DNA from: Methanobacteriota archaeon
Lineage (GTDB): Archaea; Thermoplasmatota; Poseidoniia; Poseidoniales; Poseidoniaceae
DNA length: 37,430 nucleotides
Assembly (NCBI GenBank): GCA_002710015.1
Contig: PAOW01000016.1
Span: forward strand, 1-37,430
Reading direction: 5' to 3'
Part shown: piece by piece, positions 15,610 to 24,798 of the stretch
Position numbering within the stretch: position 1 is the stretch's first letter
Layout of the letters: each line of letters begins with the position of its first letter
Position numbers and translations under genes: made by a program
Notes under the pieces: generated by a model
Database searches by the model: none
Seen by the model: only the letters and a program-made list of their open reading frames with translations
What the model was told of the DNA's origin: nothing

Positions 15610-16353
15610 ATGCAGCAAGGCTGGAAGAAAGCGGGATTTCTTTTTTCAGCAGCGGCAGTTTTCTATGCAATAGGATTGTTTTTTGAGATATATTACTACT
15701 ACATCCTTACCGATATTTTTGAAGATTGTTGGGGGGATTCTGGAGGAGGATGTCACATGTTGCAGCAGCAAAAATATCATCTTATTGGGGGAGTATTGGT
15801 AGCTGGAACTTTAGCGAAAATTAGTTTCGATAAAGATAAGGGACTAAACTATCCCATTGGCAATATAGGTTTAACAAAATCATATTTTTTCACTAGCTCC
15901 GGAGAAATGAAAATTGCCGCAACTAACCTCAACGTATCTGAACCTACATATGATGGTTGGAAGCACTTCGGGGTTGCATATGGGCTGTTCTTTGTGAATA
16001 TGACAATCTTCTTTGGGTCAATTGATGGGGGAGAATATTTATTCTTATTATCAATGTTTATTCATATCTCTTTGACGATTATCTATGGTTTTGTCTATAA
16101 TGGTGAATTTTGGAAGGGATTCGGTCGCGTTTTCGCTTTGTGTTTTGTCCTATTCCTTCTAATGTTATTATCAGGATTTGATGAGATAAGTATTGTATTC
16201 ATATTTATTGCTGCAGGCGTATTTTTAGCAATGATAATACATAGTCATGCTAATGGTAAACACACTAGAGCGATTGGACTTCTATATGCACTTCCAATAG
16301 CTTTCATTGGACTAATGGCTGTTTTATTCATCATATTATTTAGTACTTGGTAA
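15610..16353 (+). CDS. Multi-pass membrane protein, WKKAG family (long form)
   Basis: I do not recognise this 247-residue family. Residues 1-75 form a module: 'MQQGWKKAGFLFSAAAVFYA' (helix 1), an extracytoplasmic loop with acidic residues and two Cys ('DCWGDSGGGCH'), then a Gly-rich helix ('KYHLIGGVLVAGTLA'). The same module recurs in the next gene. The C-terminal half adds about five further helices. The Cys pair may form a disulfide. There is no catalytic motif. It probably heads a two-gene operon with 16379-16747. Confidence 0.7.
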   Translation: MQQGWKKAGFLFSAAAVFYAIGLFFEIYYYYILTDIFEDCWGDSGGGCHMLQQQKYHLIGGVLVAGTLAKISFDKDKGLNYPIGNIGLTKSYFFTSSGEMKIAATNLNVSEPTYDGWKHFGVAYGLFFVNMTIFFGSIDGGEYLFLLSMFIHISLTIIYGFVYNGEFWKGFGRVFALCFVLFLLMLLSGFDEISIVFIFIAAGVFLAMIIHSHANGKHTRAIGLLYALPIAFIGLMAVLFIILFSTW

Positions 16354-16366
16354 AAATAGAATAAAT

Positions 16367-16371
16367 GGAGG
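16367..16371 (+). promoter_or_regulatory. Shine-Dalgarno site for the short WKKAG gene
   Basis: GGAGG lies seven bases before the ATG at 16379 in the 25-base gap after the preceding stop, and supports translation from a shared message. Confidence 0.7.
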
Positions 16372-16378
16372 AAAAATT

Positions 16379-16747
16379 ATGCAAGAAGGATGGAAGAAAG
16401 CAGGCGGAGTATTTATCGCAGCAGCGGTAGTATTTGGGATATCATTATTTTTTAGTTTGCAACATTATTATTTTACAGACTATGGGGGCGATTATAGTAT
16501 TGCGGAAGAATGTGACGATTGGGATGATTATTATTGTCACAATATTGAGCAGGAGAAATATCCACTTTTGGGTGGCGGCCTTATCGCTGCGGGACTAGCA
16601 GTTGTATGTTTCACAAGACGCGATGAGATAAATCAAGGACTTGCACAATTCATGCAGTCAAACGCTGGTGAAGCGAGTCAAGGAGAACAAGGCTCTGAGG
16701 CGTTACAACCTGCACCGATAACGATTGAAATTAACAAGGAAGAATAG
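16379..16747 (+). CDS. Two-helix membrane protein, WKKAG family (short form)
   Basis: This 122-residue protein's first 75 residues parallel those of the preceding gene. It has 'MQEGWKKAGGVFIAAAVVFG', an acidic aromatic loop with two Cys ('ECDDWDDYYCHN') and 'EKYPLLGGGLIAAGLAVV'. The C-terminus is not membranous: it is a Gln/Glu/Ala-rich, probably disordered tail of about 45 residues. Tandem position and matching N-terminal modules point to local duplication followed by a different C-terminus. The function is unknown. A good Shine-Dalgarno site fixes the start. Confidence 0.72.
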   Translation: MQEGWKKAGGVFIAAAVVFGISLFFSLQHYYFTDYGGDYSIAEECDDWDDYYCHNIEQEKYPLLGGGLIAAGLAVVCFTRRDEINQGLAQFMQSNAGEASQGEQGSEALQPAPITIEINKEE

Positions 16748-16756
16748 GTTGTTGAA

Positions 16757-17869
16757 TTAAGAATTTAGTAGATCATCCCTTGCAGTGGAGAAAACAGTTC
16801 GTCCTCTGTGTGTGATTTTTGCCTGCCAAACCTCATCTCTCGGATTGAATGCCCTCAGGATTTTCTCTCTACTCCAATGCCTCCTTGCTTCAACTTGGTC
16901 GAAATAATTTCCAAACTGTGTCCATCTATTTTCTTGTCTAACGGCAAATAAAACATCTAGCGGCTTGAAGGTGCCAAACTCTTGTGTAATGGATAGCCAT
17001 TTTGCGTCTTTGTAACGGTCCTCCAAACCCTGATGCAAATCCCCTCTTATCTGATATCCAACTCCTGCATTAGGGTCTAGGCTCTGCACGTGACCGGGGA
17101 ATAAATTATCCAAATATTGCAAATCCTCATTGCTCATACCTGCTGAAATCAGTAAGGTATCAAAACCACTAGGCCCCAATCCTGTGTGCAAATCAATCGC
17201 CCATATTTTTGTAATATTTCCAAGGGTTAGATCAAGCCAATCAATCAAAAGTTTAGGGCCTGGCTCTAGTTCATCCCCTCCATATTGGATCGATCTGGGA
17301 TGATCATATTGCCCTTCAGCAATGCATTGTTTCAGATTATTAAATCCGTATTTTAGTATAAATTGAAATGCTTTGAATTTGAACCAACGCTCTTTTTTCT
17401 TTGGAGGACTTTGCGGATTTATGAAGTAATTAACACTATGATATCCTTCTGGAACACCAGAATATTCCTCATCAGACTTGAGAAAATTACGATTTAAATC
17501 AACGTTATTTTCATTGAATCTTCTATACCAAGCCATTCCGTAAGGATTGACCACATGTATGAAAATCACAGCATGATCTTTGAAAGGGGCTTCCTTACAC
17601 ATGTCACTCATTATAGCCAACTGTATGGCACTTCCAGGGTAACCCTCCACACCGTGCACACCGCTGCTTGAAAGAAGGGCCTTGCCTGCGTTTAGCGACC
17701 CTACAACGGCGACATCTATACACAAAGGCTCTCCAGCAGGCCCAGTCATTCCTAATTCAAGTCTCTCGTTTGCCACTGTATGGCCTGCATCTCTCAAGTC
17801 GTTACAAGATAAAAGAAATCTACCGGCCGCTTCCCCATAAGAGTTTGAGAACCAGTATCTTCCTTCCAT
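16757..17869 (-). CDS. M14-like zinc carboxypeptidase (DUF2817 type)
   Basis: This 370-residue protein has the metal and catalytic motifs of the M14 carboxypeptidase fold in the DUF2817 arrangement. 'HGVE' (His72, Glu75) gives two zinc ligands and 'IDLHTG' (His228) the third. 'NNVDLNRNF' holds the substrate-carboxylate Arg127, and 'TQEFGT' the catalytic Glu297. No signal peptide is visible, so it probably acts in the cytoplasm on peptides or acylated amino acids. Together with the M28 enzymes it adds to the peptide-degrading theme of the window. Specificity is unknown. The gene ends nine bases after the convergent WKKAG gene. Confidence 0.83.
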   Translation of the reverse strand: MEGRYWFSNSYGEAAGRFLLSCNDLRDAGHTVANERLELGMTGPAGEPLCIDVAVVGSLNAGKALLSSSGVHGVEGYPGSAIQLAIMSDMCKEAPFKDHAVIFIHVVNPYGMAWYRRFNENNVDLNRNFLKSDEEYSGVPEGYHSVNYFINPQSPPKKKERWFKFKAFQFILKYGFNNLKQCIAEGQYDHPRSIQYGGDELEPGPKLLIDWLDLTLGNITKIWAIDLHTGLGPSGFDTLLISAGMSNEDLQYLDNLFPGHVQSLDPNAGVGYQIRGDLHQGLEDRYKDAKWLSITQEFGTFKPLDVLFAVRQENRWTQFGNYFDQVEARRHWSREKILRAFNPRDEVWQAKITHRGRTVFSTARDDLLNS

Positions 17870-17978
17870 AATTATGCCATGAGTCTTTCCACTTCAAAAC
17901 TATCCTTCAGAGACTTACACTTTTATCAACATAGAAATTTTATCAGTCTTCAGATTAGGCCGAATTAAGAGGGCTAGA

Positions 17979-18356
17979 ATGACTAAGCTGCCGCTGTTAA
18001 CAATGACAAAATCACGATTACTATCAGAAATTCCTGAACTAAATCGTGAGTCTAATGTGTTACTAGATACATTATCCGGATTATGCTCATTTTATTCTGT
18101 AAGCGATTTAGCGAGCTTTTTGTTCTCAAAGAAGTTCTGCGATTTGGTTGAGTATAAAGACCCGTGGATAATGTTCGAAATAGGAGTTTACATAAATCAC
18201 AATCTTACATTAGATTTGATTCCAGATGACGGGAAATTAATTTTAATCGATTCTCAGGGTAATCGAGGACTTAATTCAGACTCTGTTGAGATAATCTCAG
18301 AAGTCAATTTTACTGACGTTATGACCGATTGGCTTGAAAGAGTGATTAATTGCTAA
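17979..18356 (+). CDS. Hypothetical protein upstream of aceE
   Basis: This 125-residue soluble protein is one I do not recognise. It alternates hydrophobic and acidic segments ('DGKLILIDSQGN', 'EVNFTDVMTDWLERVINC') and has no signal peptide, membrane helix or metal motif. The first Met is at 17979, with another in frame at 18003. It lies 52 bases before aceE on the same strand, but aceE has its own GGGAGAGGTG site, so co-transcription is possible without being evident. Confidence 0.55.
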   Translation: MTKLPLLTMTKSRLLSEIPELNRESNVLLDTLSGLCSFYSVSDLASFLFSKKFCDLVEYKDPWIMFEIGVYINHNLTLDLIPDDGKLILIDSQGNRGLNSDSVEIISEVNFTDVMTDWLERVINC

Positions 18357-18408
18357 AGCGATTCTTTGAAATGTGCCATAGTGGCCCGATTAAAATGGGA
18401 GAGGTGCC

Positions 18409-21084
18409 ATGTCGGACGAAACATTTCGTGATGTCTTGCCTGACCCAGACCCTGAGCAGACACTTGAATGGCAGGAAGCAATTCGCTCAGTAAGCGATGC
18501 ATTGGGCCCTTCAAGAGCCCTTCGTCTTCTCTTACAGACAATTGGAGCAGCTAATAGCGAAGGCATGAGTATCGATGTTGTGAACACACCATATCTTAAC
18601 ACGATTCCGCCAATGAACCAGCCTGAGTATCCTGGCGATTTACAGATGGAAAAAAGAATTCATGGAATTATCACGTGGAATGCAATGATGATGGTAACCA
18701 GAGCCAACAAAGCTAGTGACGGAATAGGAGGACACATCTCTACTTTCGCATCAACTTCACACTTGTGGGAAGTTGGGCAAAATCACTACTATCGAGGTAA
18801 AGATTTGGACGGTTGGGGAGATCACGTATACTGGCAAGGCCACGCAAGTCCTGGGATATATTCTAGAGCATGGCTCGAAGGGCGCCTAACTAGAGAAAAT
18901 ATAGATAATTTTAGAATCGAATGCGAGGGTAATGGATTATCATCATATCCACATCCAAGGCTGATGCCAGAGTTCTGGGAGTATCCCAGTGTTTCGATGG
19001 GCCTGGGTGGAATGACAGCCATACACACTGCTAGATTCAATCGATACCTAACCAGCAGAGGATTAGCAGACACATCTAACTCGAGAGTATGGTATACAAT
19101 GGGGGATGGAGAGTCAGACGAACCTGAATCCCTCTCACAACTCACATTAGCAGGCAGGGAAGATTTGGGCAACATCATAATGGTGATGAATTGCAATCTA
19201 CAAAGATTAGATGGTCCTGTCAGAGGCAACTCAAAAATCGTTCAAGAGCTCGAAGGGAGGTTTAGAGGATCCGGGTGGAATGTAATCAAGATATTATGGG
19301 GCTCAATGTGGGATGATATCTTCGCTCGCGACTCGGAAGGCATTCTTGCAAACAGACTAGAGGAGTTGGTCGATGGTGATGAACAAAGGATATTCACAAG
19401 CGATGCGAAAACCTTCAGAGAAGAACTCTTCAATACTCCTAAACTAAAGGCAATGGTTTCCCATCTTAGTGATGAGGAACTTGAGAATCTTGCCTCAAAT
19501 CTCGGTGGTCATGACATGGTCAAAATTAACGCTGCATACGCTGCTGCACAAGCCATGCAAGACAGACCGACAGTAATTCTTGCAAGAACGATAAAAGGAT
19601 ATGGACTAGGCCCAGCATTTGCCGGAAAGAATTCAACTCATGGCAAAAAGAAAGCAGATTTTGATAGCATAAAATGGATGAGAGACGACCTCGGTTTGGA
19701 TTTCACAGATGACGAGTTGAAAGATTATCCATTCATTGAACCAGAAGCGGTTCCCGAAGCCGTGAAATACGTCAAACAGAAGCGGAAAGAAATGGGCGGC
19801 TTTTGCCCCGAAAGGAGGTCGCCAGAAAGTAATCTGAAACCACCGGGGCCAGAGGGCTATTCCACTTTTGATGAAGGCACTAAAGGAGACATGCAAGTAT
19901 CGACAACAATGGCATTTGTGCGTCTATTAAGTGGTCTAATGAAGGACAAAGAAATAGGAAAACGAATAGTTCCAATAGTGCCTGACGAGGCTAGAACTTT
20001 CGGTATGGACCCATTATTTGCTCAATATGGAATATATCATCCAGATGGCCAACTTTACACACCAGTGGACCATAAAATGCTGATGAAATACAAGGAGAGC
20101 GAGAAAGGCCAGTTGTTTGAGGAAGGAATTTCCGAAGCAGGAGCGATGTCTACATTCATTGCTAGTGCAACATCATATTCAACACAAGGTTGTCCAACAA
20201 TTCCATTTTACATATTTTACAGCATGTTTGGTTTTCAAAGAGTTGCCGATCTTATATGGTCTGCAGCAGATCAAAGGGCACGTGGATTCTTAATTGGCGC
20301 AACGAGTGGGAGAACCACCCTAAATGGAGAAGGACTTCAGCATCAAGATGGCCATAGTTTACTTATGGCGCACACAAATCCTGCCGTGAGGGCTTATGAT
20401 CCTGCATTTGCATTTGAATTAGCTACAATCATTCGTAATGGTATAGATGAAATGTTTGTCGAAGATAAAGACGTGATGTATTATCTTGCAGTTTACAATG
20501 AGAACCATCCCATGCCTCCAAAGCCAAAAGGCGTTGATGAAGGCATAATCAAGGGTATTTACAAACTGAGAAGTGCTCCTAAAGGAGAAGGACCAATCGT
20601 TAGGTTAATTGGATCTGGGCCCATTATGTTACAATTACTTGCGGCAGTAGAAGTTCTAGAAAATTACGGGGTTCGTTCGGAAATATATTCGGCTACATCA
20701 TATGGAGAATTACGTAGAGAAGGATTAGAGTTTGAGAGAATTAACCGACTCAACCCTGAACAGGAAAGGAAGCAATCCTACGTTGAAAAAATGCTTGGAG
20801 ATGGGAAATATCCAACAATTGCAGTTAGTGATAATCAAATTGCAGTACCGGACATGATTCGACAGTGGGTTGGAGGGGATTACACGATTCTAGGCACCGA
20901 TGGATTCGGTCGTTCAGATACCAGACAAAATCTTCGAAGATTCTTTGAGATTGATGCTCAACATATTACACTTGCAGCCCTTTCATCATTAGTAAGGAAT
21001 CATGAAATTGATTCAAAAATATATGAAAAGGCAGTCAAAGATCTTGGTATTTCTAGAGACAGAGATGATGTTACGGCATTGTAA
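18409..21084 (+). CDS. aceE: Pyruvate dehydrogenase E1 component, homodimeric (AceE type)
   Basis: This 891-residue thiamine-diphosphate enzyme decarboxylates pyruvate and acetylates the lipoyl group of E2. It is the bacterial single-chain alpha2 type. The ThDP motif is 'GDGESDEPES' at 232-241 through 'NCNLQRLDGPV' at 261-271, almost identical to the well-known bacterial form. Also visible are 'NTPYLNTIPP', 'DGIGGHISTFASTSHLWEVG', 'TIKGYGLGPAFAGKN', 'TSGRTTLNGEGLQHQDGHS' and the transketolase-like C-terminus. Length equals that of bacterial AceE. E2 and E3 genes are not seen in the window. A GGGAGAGGTG Shine-Dalgarno-like stretch precedes the ATG. Most archaea use ferredoxin-linked pyruvate oxidoreductase, so bacterial ancestry by transfer is likely. 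Confidence 0.95.
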   Translation: MSDETFRDVLPDPDPEQTLEWQEAIRSVSDALGPSRALRLLLQTIGAANSEGMSIDVVNTPYLNTIPPMNQPEYPGDLQMEKRIHGIITWNAMMMVTRANKASDGIGGHISTFASTSHLWEVGQNHYYRGKDLDGWGDHVYWQGHASPGIYSRAWLEGRLTRENIDNFRIECEGNGLSSYPHPRLMPEFWEYPSVSMGLGGMTAIHTARFNRYLTSRGLADTSNSRVWYTMGDGESDEPESLSQLTLAGREDLGNIIMVMNCNLQRLDGPVRGNSKIVQELEGRFRGSGWNVIKILWGSMWDDIFARDSEGILANRLEELVDGDEQRIFTSDAKTFREELFNTPKLKAMVSHLSDEELENLASNLGGHDMVKINAAYAAAQAMQDRPTVILARTIKGYGLGPAFAGKNSTHGKKKADFDSIKWMRDDLGLDFTDDELKDYPFIEPEAVPEAVKYVKQKRKEMGGFCPERRSPESNLKPPGPEGYSTFDEGTKGDMQVSTTMAFVRLLSGLMKDKEIGKRIVPIVPDEARTFGMDPLFAQYGIYHPDGQLYTPVDHKMLMKYKESEKGQLFEEGISEAGAMSTFIASATSYSTQGCPTIPFYIFYSMFGFQRVADLIWSAADQRARGFLIGATSGRTTLNGEGLQHQDGHSLLMAHTNPAVRAYDPAFAFELATIIRNGIDEMFVEDKDVMYYLAVYNENHPMPPKPKGVDEGIIKGIYKLRSAPKGEGPIVRLIGSGPIMLQLLAAVEVLENYGVRSEIYSATSYGELRREGLEFERINRLNPEQERKQSYVEKMLGDGKYPTIAVSDNQIAVPDMIRQWVGGDYTILGTDGFGRSDTRQNLRRFFEIDAQHITLAALSSLVRNHEIDSKIYEKAVKDLGISRDRDDVTAL

Positions 21085-21338
21085 TGTCAGAACCTAATCC
21101 AACCGATTTTGAGGACCTAAAAACGTCTCTCACTCAAACAGATGTGAAAATGAGAATACCAGCAATACAGAATACTAGGAACATAATGATGGCAATCACT
21201 CTTAAAGGTAAGATAAAACTCTGTGGCGCATCATCCTCATTGTCCATGGGGTTTGTCTTCGCACGTAATTCTAATACCTTTGTTAATTTCAACATCTATA
21301 TTGGTTTATTTTGCAATATCTGGCATTTTTCCACGTAA
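21084..21338 (+). CDS. Doubtful 84-residue ORF after aceE
   Basis: The ATG overlaps the aceE stop by one base (TAATG), as in coupled genes. The first 45 residues are hydrophilic ('MSEPNPTDFEDLKTSLTQTD'); the remainder is Cys/Phe-rich without family resemblance. The 3' end overlaps the convergent HerA-like gene by 33 bases. It could be a small protein, the remnant of a lost E2-like gene, or a chance frame. No recognised domain is visible. Confidence 0.25.
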   Translation: MSEPNPTDFEDLKTSLTQTDVKMRIPAIQNTRNIMMAITLKGKIKLCGASSSLSMGFVFARNSNTFVNFNIYIGLFCNIWHFST

Positions 21339-23648
21339 TCTAAGCCAGGTTTCAGAGCCAAATGTTAGCGCGTAGAGTGATGCTAACCACAAAGTTGGTC
21401 TAGCCCAAATACCACTTAGGTCATCGTATAATAGAATACAAAACCAAGTCAGTGTTAGCAAATCCAAAATCCATCTTAAGCCCGATAATATTTGTTTAGA
21501 ATTTGATTGCATTTCTGTAACTTGAGTGTCAGTTAATACAGCAGTCAAGCCTTTCAGTTTCGACAGAGCATTTCCGCCATTCCATTTTATTCTGCCTAGT
21601 TTAAATCGGTTCCAGAAATCAATAATTAGGAATAATGTGACCCACACTACAACAACTTCGAGAAGAGGTTCTGCACCAAATAAATCCAACCCGTTGAACG
21701 ACCAATACAATAGTCCCCATAGCCAACCAACTATGAATAATTGTGATGCCCTTGCAAATTTACTCAATTTCCTGAGTAATTCAGCATCATGACCAAGCAG
21801 CATCTCTAGAGAGATTACCAAACCAACACTCAATGTTAGTACAAAGCTACCTGCAAGCCACCACCAGTCTATGGACGAATCTCTCCATTCTAGAAGAAGA
21901 GCAACCAGTGTCCACGCTAAAACCAAAGATGTAGTTGCATTAACCGTTGCTTGCATAACATATAGAGGATCTCGTCCGTCCTTCAGAACAGACAATCCGC
22001 CCATTAGTCTAACCTCAAAAGCAGAATCATCTACTACTCCTTGAGCCGCGGCAGTCATGCCTCCAACAGATCGTAATCTTGCAGATTCAACAATACCTTC
22101 AGAATCGTATTCTTGACCGCTCCACTTTGAACCTCTAGCAGCAGCAGCAGCAGCGCCCTTACCCCTAGACCTTCCCTTTCCAGAACTTCTTGCTTTTGCC
22201 CACGCCCTGATTTCTGGACTAGTGGCCTCTTCGACCTGATCTTCGTTAAGTGGAGAGCCATGGTCTGTGTATAGCCATCTGCACTGTATTGGAACTGGTG
22301 CAGGATCCACATCCGGAGCAACCATTTGGAATTGGCCGGGCCCTAAAGTAGGTAATTGTCGAACCAGATCTTGGTCTCCCCCACTTTCTTTCAGAAGATG
22401 CCTCACCTTTTCTACATCTTGTGGTTGAGTAAACCTCCCGATGAATGTTGTATTTGCTTGAGCCAAGATTTTGTAATCTACATCAGAGACATTCTGTGTT
22501 GCTAGAACACAAGCTACACCATACTTTCTTGCTTGTTTGAATATTAATTTAATCAAATCCTTTGCAGGAGGGTTCCTAGGGTGTGGCGGTAGGTATGGCG
22601 CTACTTCATCCATGAAGAACAGCAATTTCAATTCACCTTCTGCTGGTTGTTGTGTTAACATCCAATCATACAGTTCTCTAGCCAACTCTTGGACGAAGTA
22701 TTGTTTCTGAGCTTCGTCTTGAATTGTATTTAGATAAACGATATTCAGGGGGACTTTTCCGGGCATCGCTGGTTCGCAAAATGAATCTATATCAATTGGA
22801 ACGCCGTTTGCAAACAGGAGCTGGTTTACACCGCTACTGAAAGCAGACAGTCTTCTTGCCAAGTCGTTACGTGTTGATTTTGGCAGCATTTCGTCGTAGT
22901 CTCTAAGACCGTGTTCGAACATAATCTCATCCCAGGACGGGACATCTGGTTTTTCTTCGCCTTCAACGTCGATGAAAGCCTCAGGATACAATGCTCTGGT
23001 GAAATTTTCTTGAGGCTCTCTAACGACTTTAGATAGTCCCCTAAAATCACTTACATCGAGACCTAACCGTGTTCCGTTGACTAGAATTTCATACAGGAAT
23101 GGCTTCACGACCTTACCCTGAGTCTTCTCAACATCGAATCCCGCAAGGTTGCTAAAACCGGCGGCGACCATGTCCCAAGCGGTAATGGCTTCTTCTGGGT
23201 CAAGATCGGCTGGTGGTGAGCGAAACGGATCGATACATAATGGAAGGCCTTTTGATCTTAGAGGTGTCCAAATTCTTACCTCCATTTTTGACATCAATTT
23301 CTTCATTCTGTCAACTTCCCCTCCTTGTTCAATGAGGGATTTCTCATCAATGGCTAAAGCTAGTCTTGCTAAGTCACCTTGAGGATCTAGTATAAGTGCG
23401 GGGATTCCTGCAAGTGCAGCTTCTTCAATCACAGTCTTCGCCATTACTGTTTTCCCAGAACCAGTTGAGCCAAGCATCGCTGCATGTCTAGCTAGAACCA
23501 TCTTGTCGATTTGGATTATTTCGCCATTATCACGTCGTTCACCGAGTAGCATGCCTTTTGCTTTGATTTTCTTTTTTGTTTTGTTAGCAGGGGGTTCGAG
23601 AATGTCTCTTACAAGGCCTCCCAAATCATGAGATTCCTCTTCGGACAT
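21306..23648 (-). CDS. HerA-like ATPase fused to a C-terminal membrane domain
   Basis: This 780-residue protein has a HerA/FtsK-type motor domain in residues about 30-470: 'GERRDNGEIIQID', Walker A 'GSTGSGKT' (60-67), 'LILDPQGDLA' and a Walker B-like 'LLFFMDEVAPYLPP'. HerA proteins pump or translocate DNA in repair, plasmid transfer or virus packaging. Here a Gly/Lys/Ala-rich linker ('GKGRSRGKGAAAAAARGS') leads to a 200-residue tail with five or six hydrophobic helices, so the motor should sit on the membrane. No nurA neighbour is present. The frame is open to 23711, but the ATG at 23648 ('MSEEESHDLGG') is preferred because the upstream residues are atypical. Confidence 0.85.
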   Translation of the reverse strand: MSEEESHDLGGLVRDILEPPANKTKKKIKAKGMLLGERRDNGEIIQIDKMVLARHAAMLGSTGSGKTVMAKTVIEEAALAGIPALILDPQGDLARLALAIDEKSLIEQGGEVDRMKKLMSKMEVRIWTPLRSKGLPLCIDPFRSPPADLDPEEAITAWDMVAAGFSNLAGFDVEKTQGKVVKPFLYEILVNGTRLGLDVSDFRGLSKVVREPQENFTRALYPEAFIDVEGEEKPDVPSWDEIMFEHGLRDYDEMLPKSTRNDLARRLSAFSSGVNQLLFANGVPIDIDSFCEPAMPGKVPLNIVYLNTIQDEAQKQYFVQELARELYDWMLTQQPAEGELKLLFFMDEVAPYLPPHPRNPPAKDLIKLIFKQARKYGVACVLATQNVSDVDYKILAQANTTFIGRFTQPQDVEKVRHLLKESGGDQDLVRQLPTLGPGQFQMVAPDVDPAPVPIQCRWLYTDHGSPLNEDQVEEATSPEIRAWAKARSSGKGRSRGKGAAAAAARGSKWSGQEYDSEGIVESARLRSVGGMTAAAQGVVDDSAFEVRLMGGLSVLKDGRDPLYVMQATVNATTSLVLAWTLVALLLEWRDSSIDWWWLAGSFVLTLSVGLVISLEMLLGHDAELLRKLSKFARASQLFIVGWLWGLLYWSFNGLDLFGAEPLLEVVVVWVTLFLIIDFWNRFKLGRIKWNGGNALSKLKGLTAVLTDTQVTEMQSNSKQILSGLRWILDLLTLTWFCILLYDDLSGIWARPTLWLASLYALTFGSETWLRLRGKMPDIAK

Positions 23649-23739
23649 AAAACACCCAATAATGTCCGCCCTCTTGAGGATGTCTCCATCGACAGGCCGG
23701 ACGAGACACACTCAAGGAGGGGAACGGTTTCGCCGTCAC

Positions 23740-24798
23740 ATGCCTCGTATTCCATTAGCGGTCCCGTTCTGGGACAAGGAGTGCGAGGCTGCTGCAATTA
23801 GGGCACTATCTAGTGGCAGATGGGTAAAAGGACCCGAAGCAAAAAAATTTGGAGAAGAATTTGCAAATTGGTGTGGAGCAGTTGCTGCAGTCCCCTGTCA
23901 TAGCGGCTCAGCAGCTCTCTGGGCAGCAATGCGCTTATTGAATATAGGTCCGGGGGACGAAGTAATAGTTCCCGGTATGACTTTCATAGCAACTGCAACC
24001 GCAGTTAGTTTAGTCGGAGCAACGCCAGTTTTTGCGGACATCGAATCGGACTACTGGTGTATCTGTCCAGATGACGCCGAATCAAAAATAACCGAGAAAA
24101 CAAAAGCAATAATTGGCGTCCACATTTTTGGCCAAGCATTTTCTAGTAAATTAAGAGATATTTGCGACAACCATGGCTTGTGGTTGATAGAAGACGCAGC
24201 CCAAGCTCACGGGACGACACTAAATGGTGTAAGAGCAGGGGCGATTGGAGATGTGGCATGCTTCTCTTTTTTCCCGTCAAAGAATATGGCTGTTGGGGGA
24301 GAGGGTGGAATGATAACCACCACAATTCCAGACCTTGCAGAGAGAATGGAAATGATAGTCAACCATGGGCGCAATGATACACTAGAATCTGTTGAGCTAG
24401 GCACAAATATGCGCATTGGAGAGGTATCTGCTGCAATCGGAAGGGTTCAGTTATCTCACATAGACAAGTGGGTTTCACAGAGGCGTAACAATGCTTCACA
24501 TATGGCATACACCCCTACAATAAGAGACAATAGTGAACATGCCTGGCATCAATTTTGTGTCCTCTCAGATAACCCAAGTTTGCTAATCAATCAACTCGAT
24601 GATGCTGGAATAGATGCTAGGGTCCATTATCCTCTACCCTGTAACAAACACAGAGTTTATTCTGATCACCCTCAATACAAAATCGACTTGCCTAACTGTG
24701 AGGAAATTGCACCCAAACTAGTATCAATACCCGTACATCCATCACTAACATCTGAAGATATTATGCGGATTAATTCGGCTTTGAATCTTCAATCATGA
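23740..24798 (+). CDS. DegT/DnrJ/EryC1/StrS family sugar aminotransferase
   Basis: This 352-residue PLP-dependent aminotransferase probably acts on a nucleotide-activated keto sugar. The Schiff-base Lys181 is in 'FSFFPSKNMAVGGEGG', and Asp152 in 'IEDAAQAHG' binds the PLP nitrogen. 'SGSAALWAAM' and 'VIVPGMTFIATATAV' are standard family blocks. The open frame begins at 23662, but ATG 23740 is chosen because family members start with '(I)PLA.P' and the longer form would come within 14 bases of the divergent HerA-like start. No other sugar-pathway gene is adjacent apart from the oxidoreductase at 26059. The 3' end overlaps the convergent CYTH gene by 29 bases. Confidence 0.9.
   Translation: MPRIPLAVPFWDKECEAAAIRALSSGRWVKGPEAKKFGEEFANWCGAVAAVPCHSGSAALWAAMRLLNIGPGDEVIVPGMTFIATATAVSLVGATPVFADIESDYWCICPDDAESKITEKTKAIIGVHIFGQAFSSKLRDICDNHGLWLIEDAAQAHGTTLNGVRAGAIGDVACFSFFPSKNMAVGGEGGMITTTIPDLAERMEMIVNHGRNDTLESVELGTNMRIGEVSAAIGRVQLSHIDKWVSQRRNNASHMAYTPTIRDNSEHAWHQFCVLSDNPSLLINQLDDAGIDARVHYPLPCNKHRVYSDHPQYKIDLPNCEEIAPKLVSIPVHPSLTSEDIMRINSALNLQS

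Noticed and set aside
22130-22165. CAG/GCA-like triplet run resembling a microsatellite
   Set aside because: It encodes the Ala-rich linker of the HerA-like protein in frame and is short; there is no evidence of repeat instability or a separate element.
23713-23721. AAGGAGGGG as ribosome binding site of the aminotransferase
   Set aside because: It lies about 20 bases before ATG 23740, too far for normal function, and no alternative in-frame ATG follows it at suitable distance.
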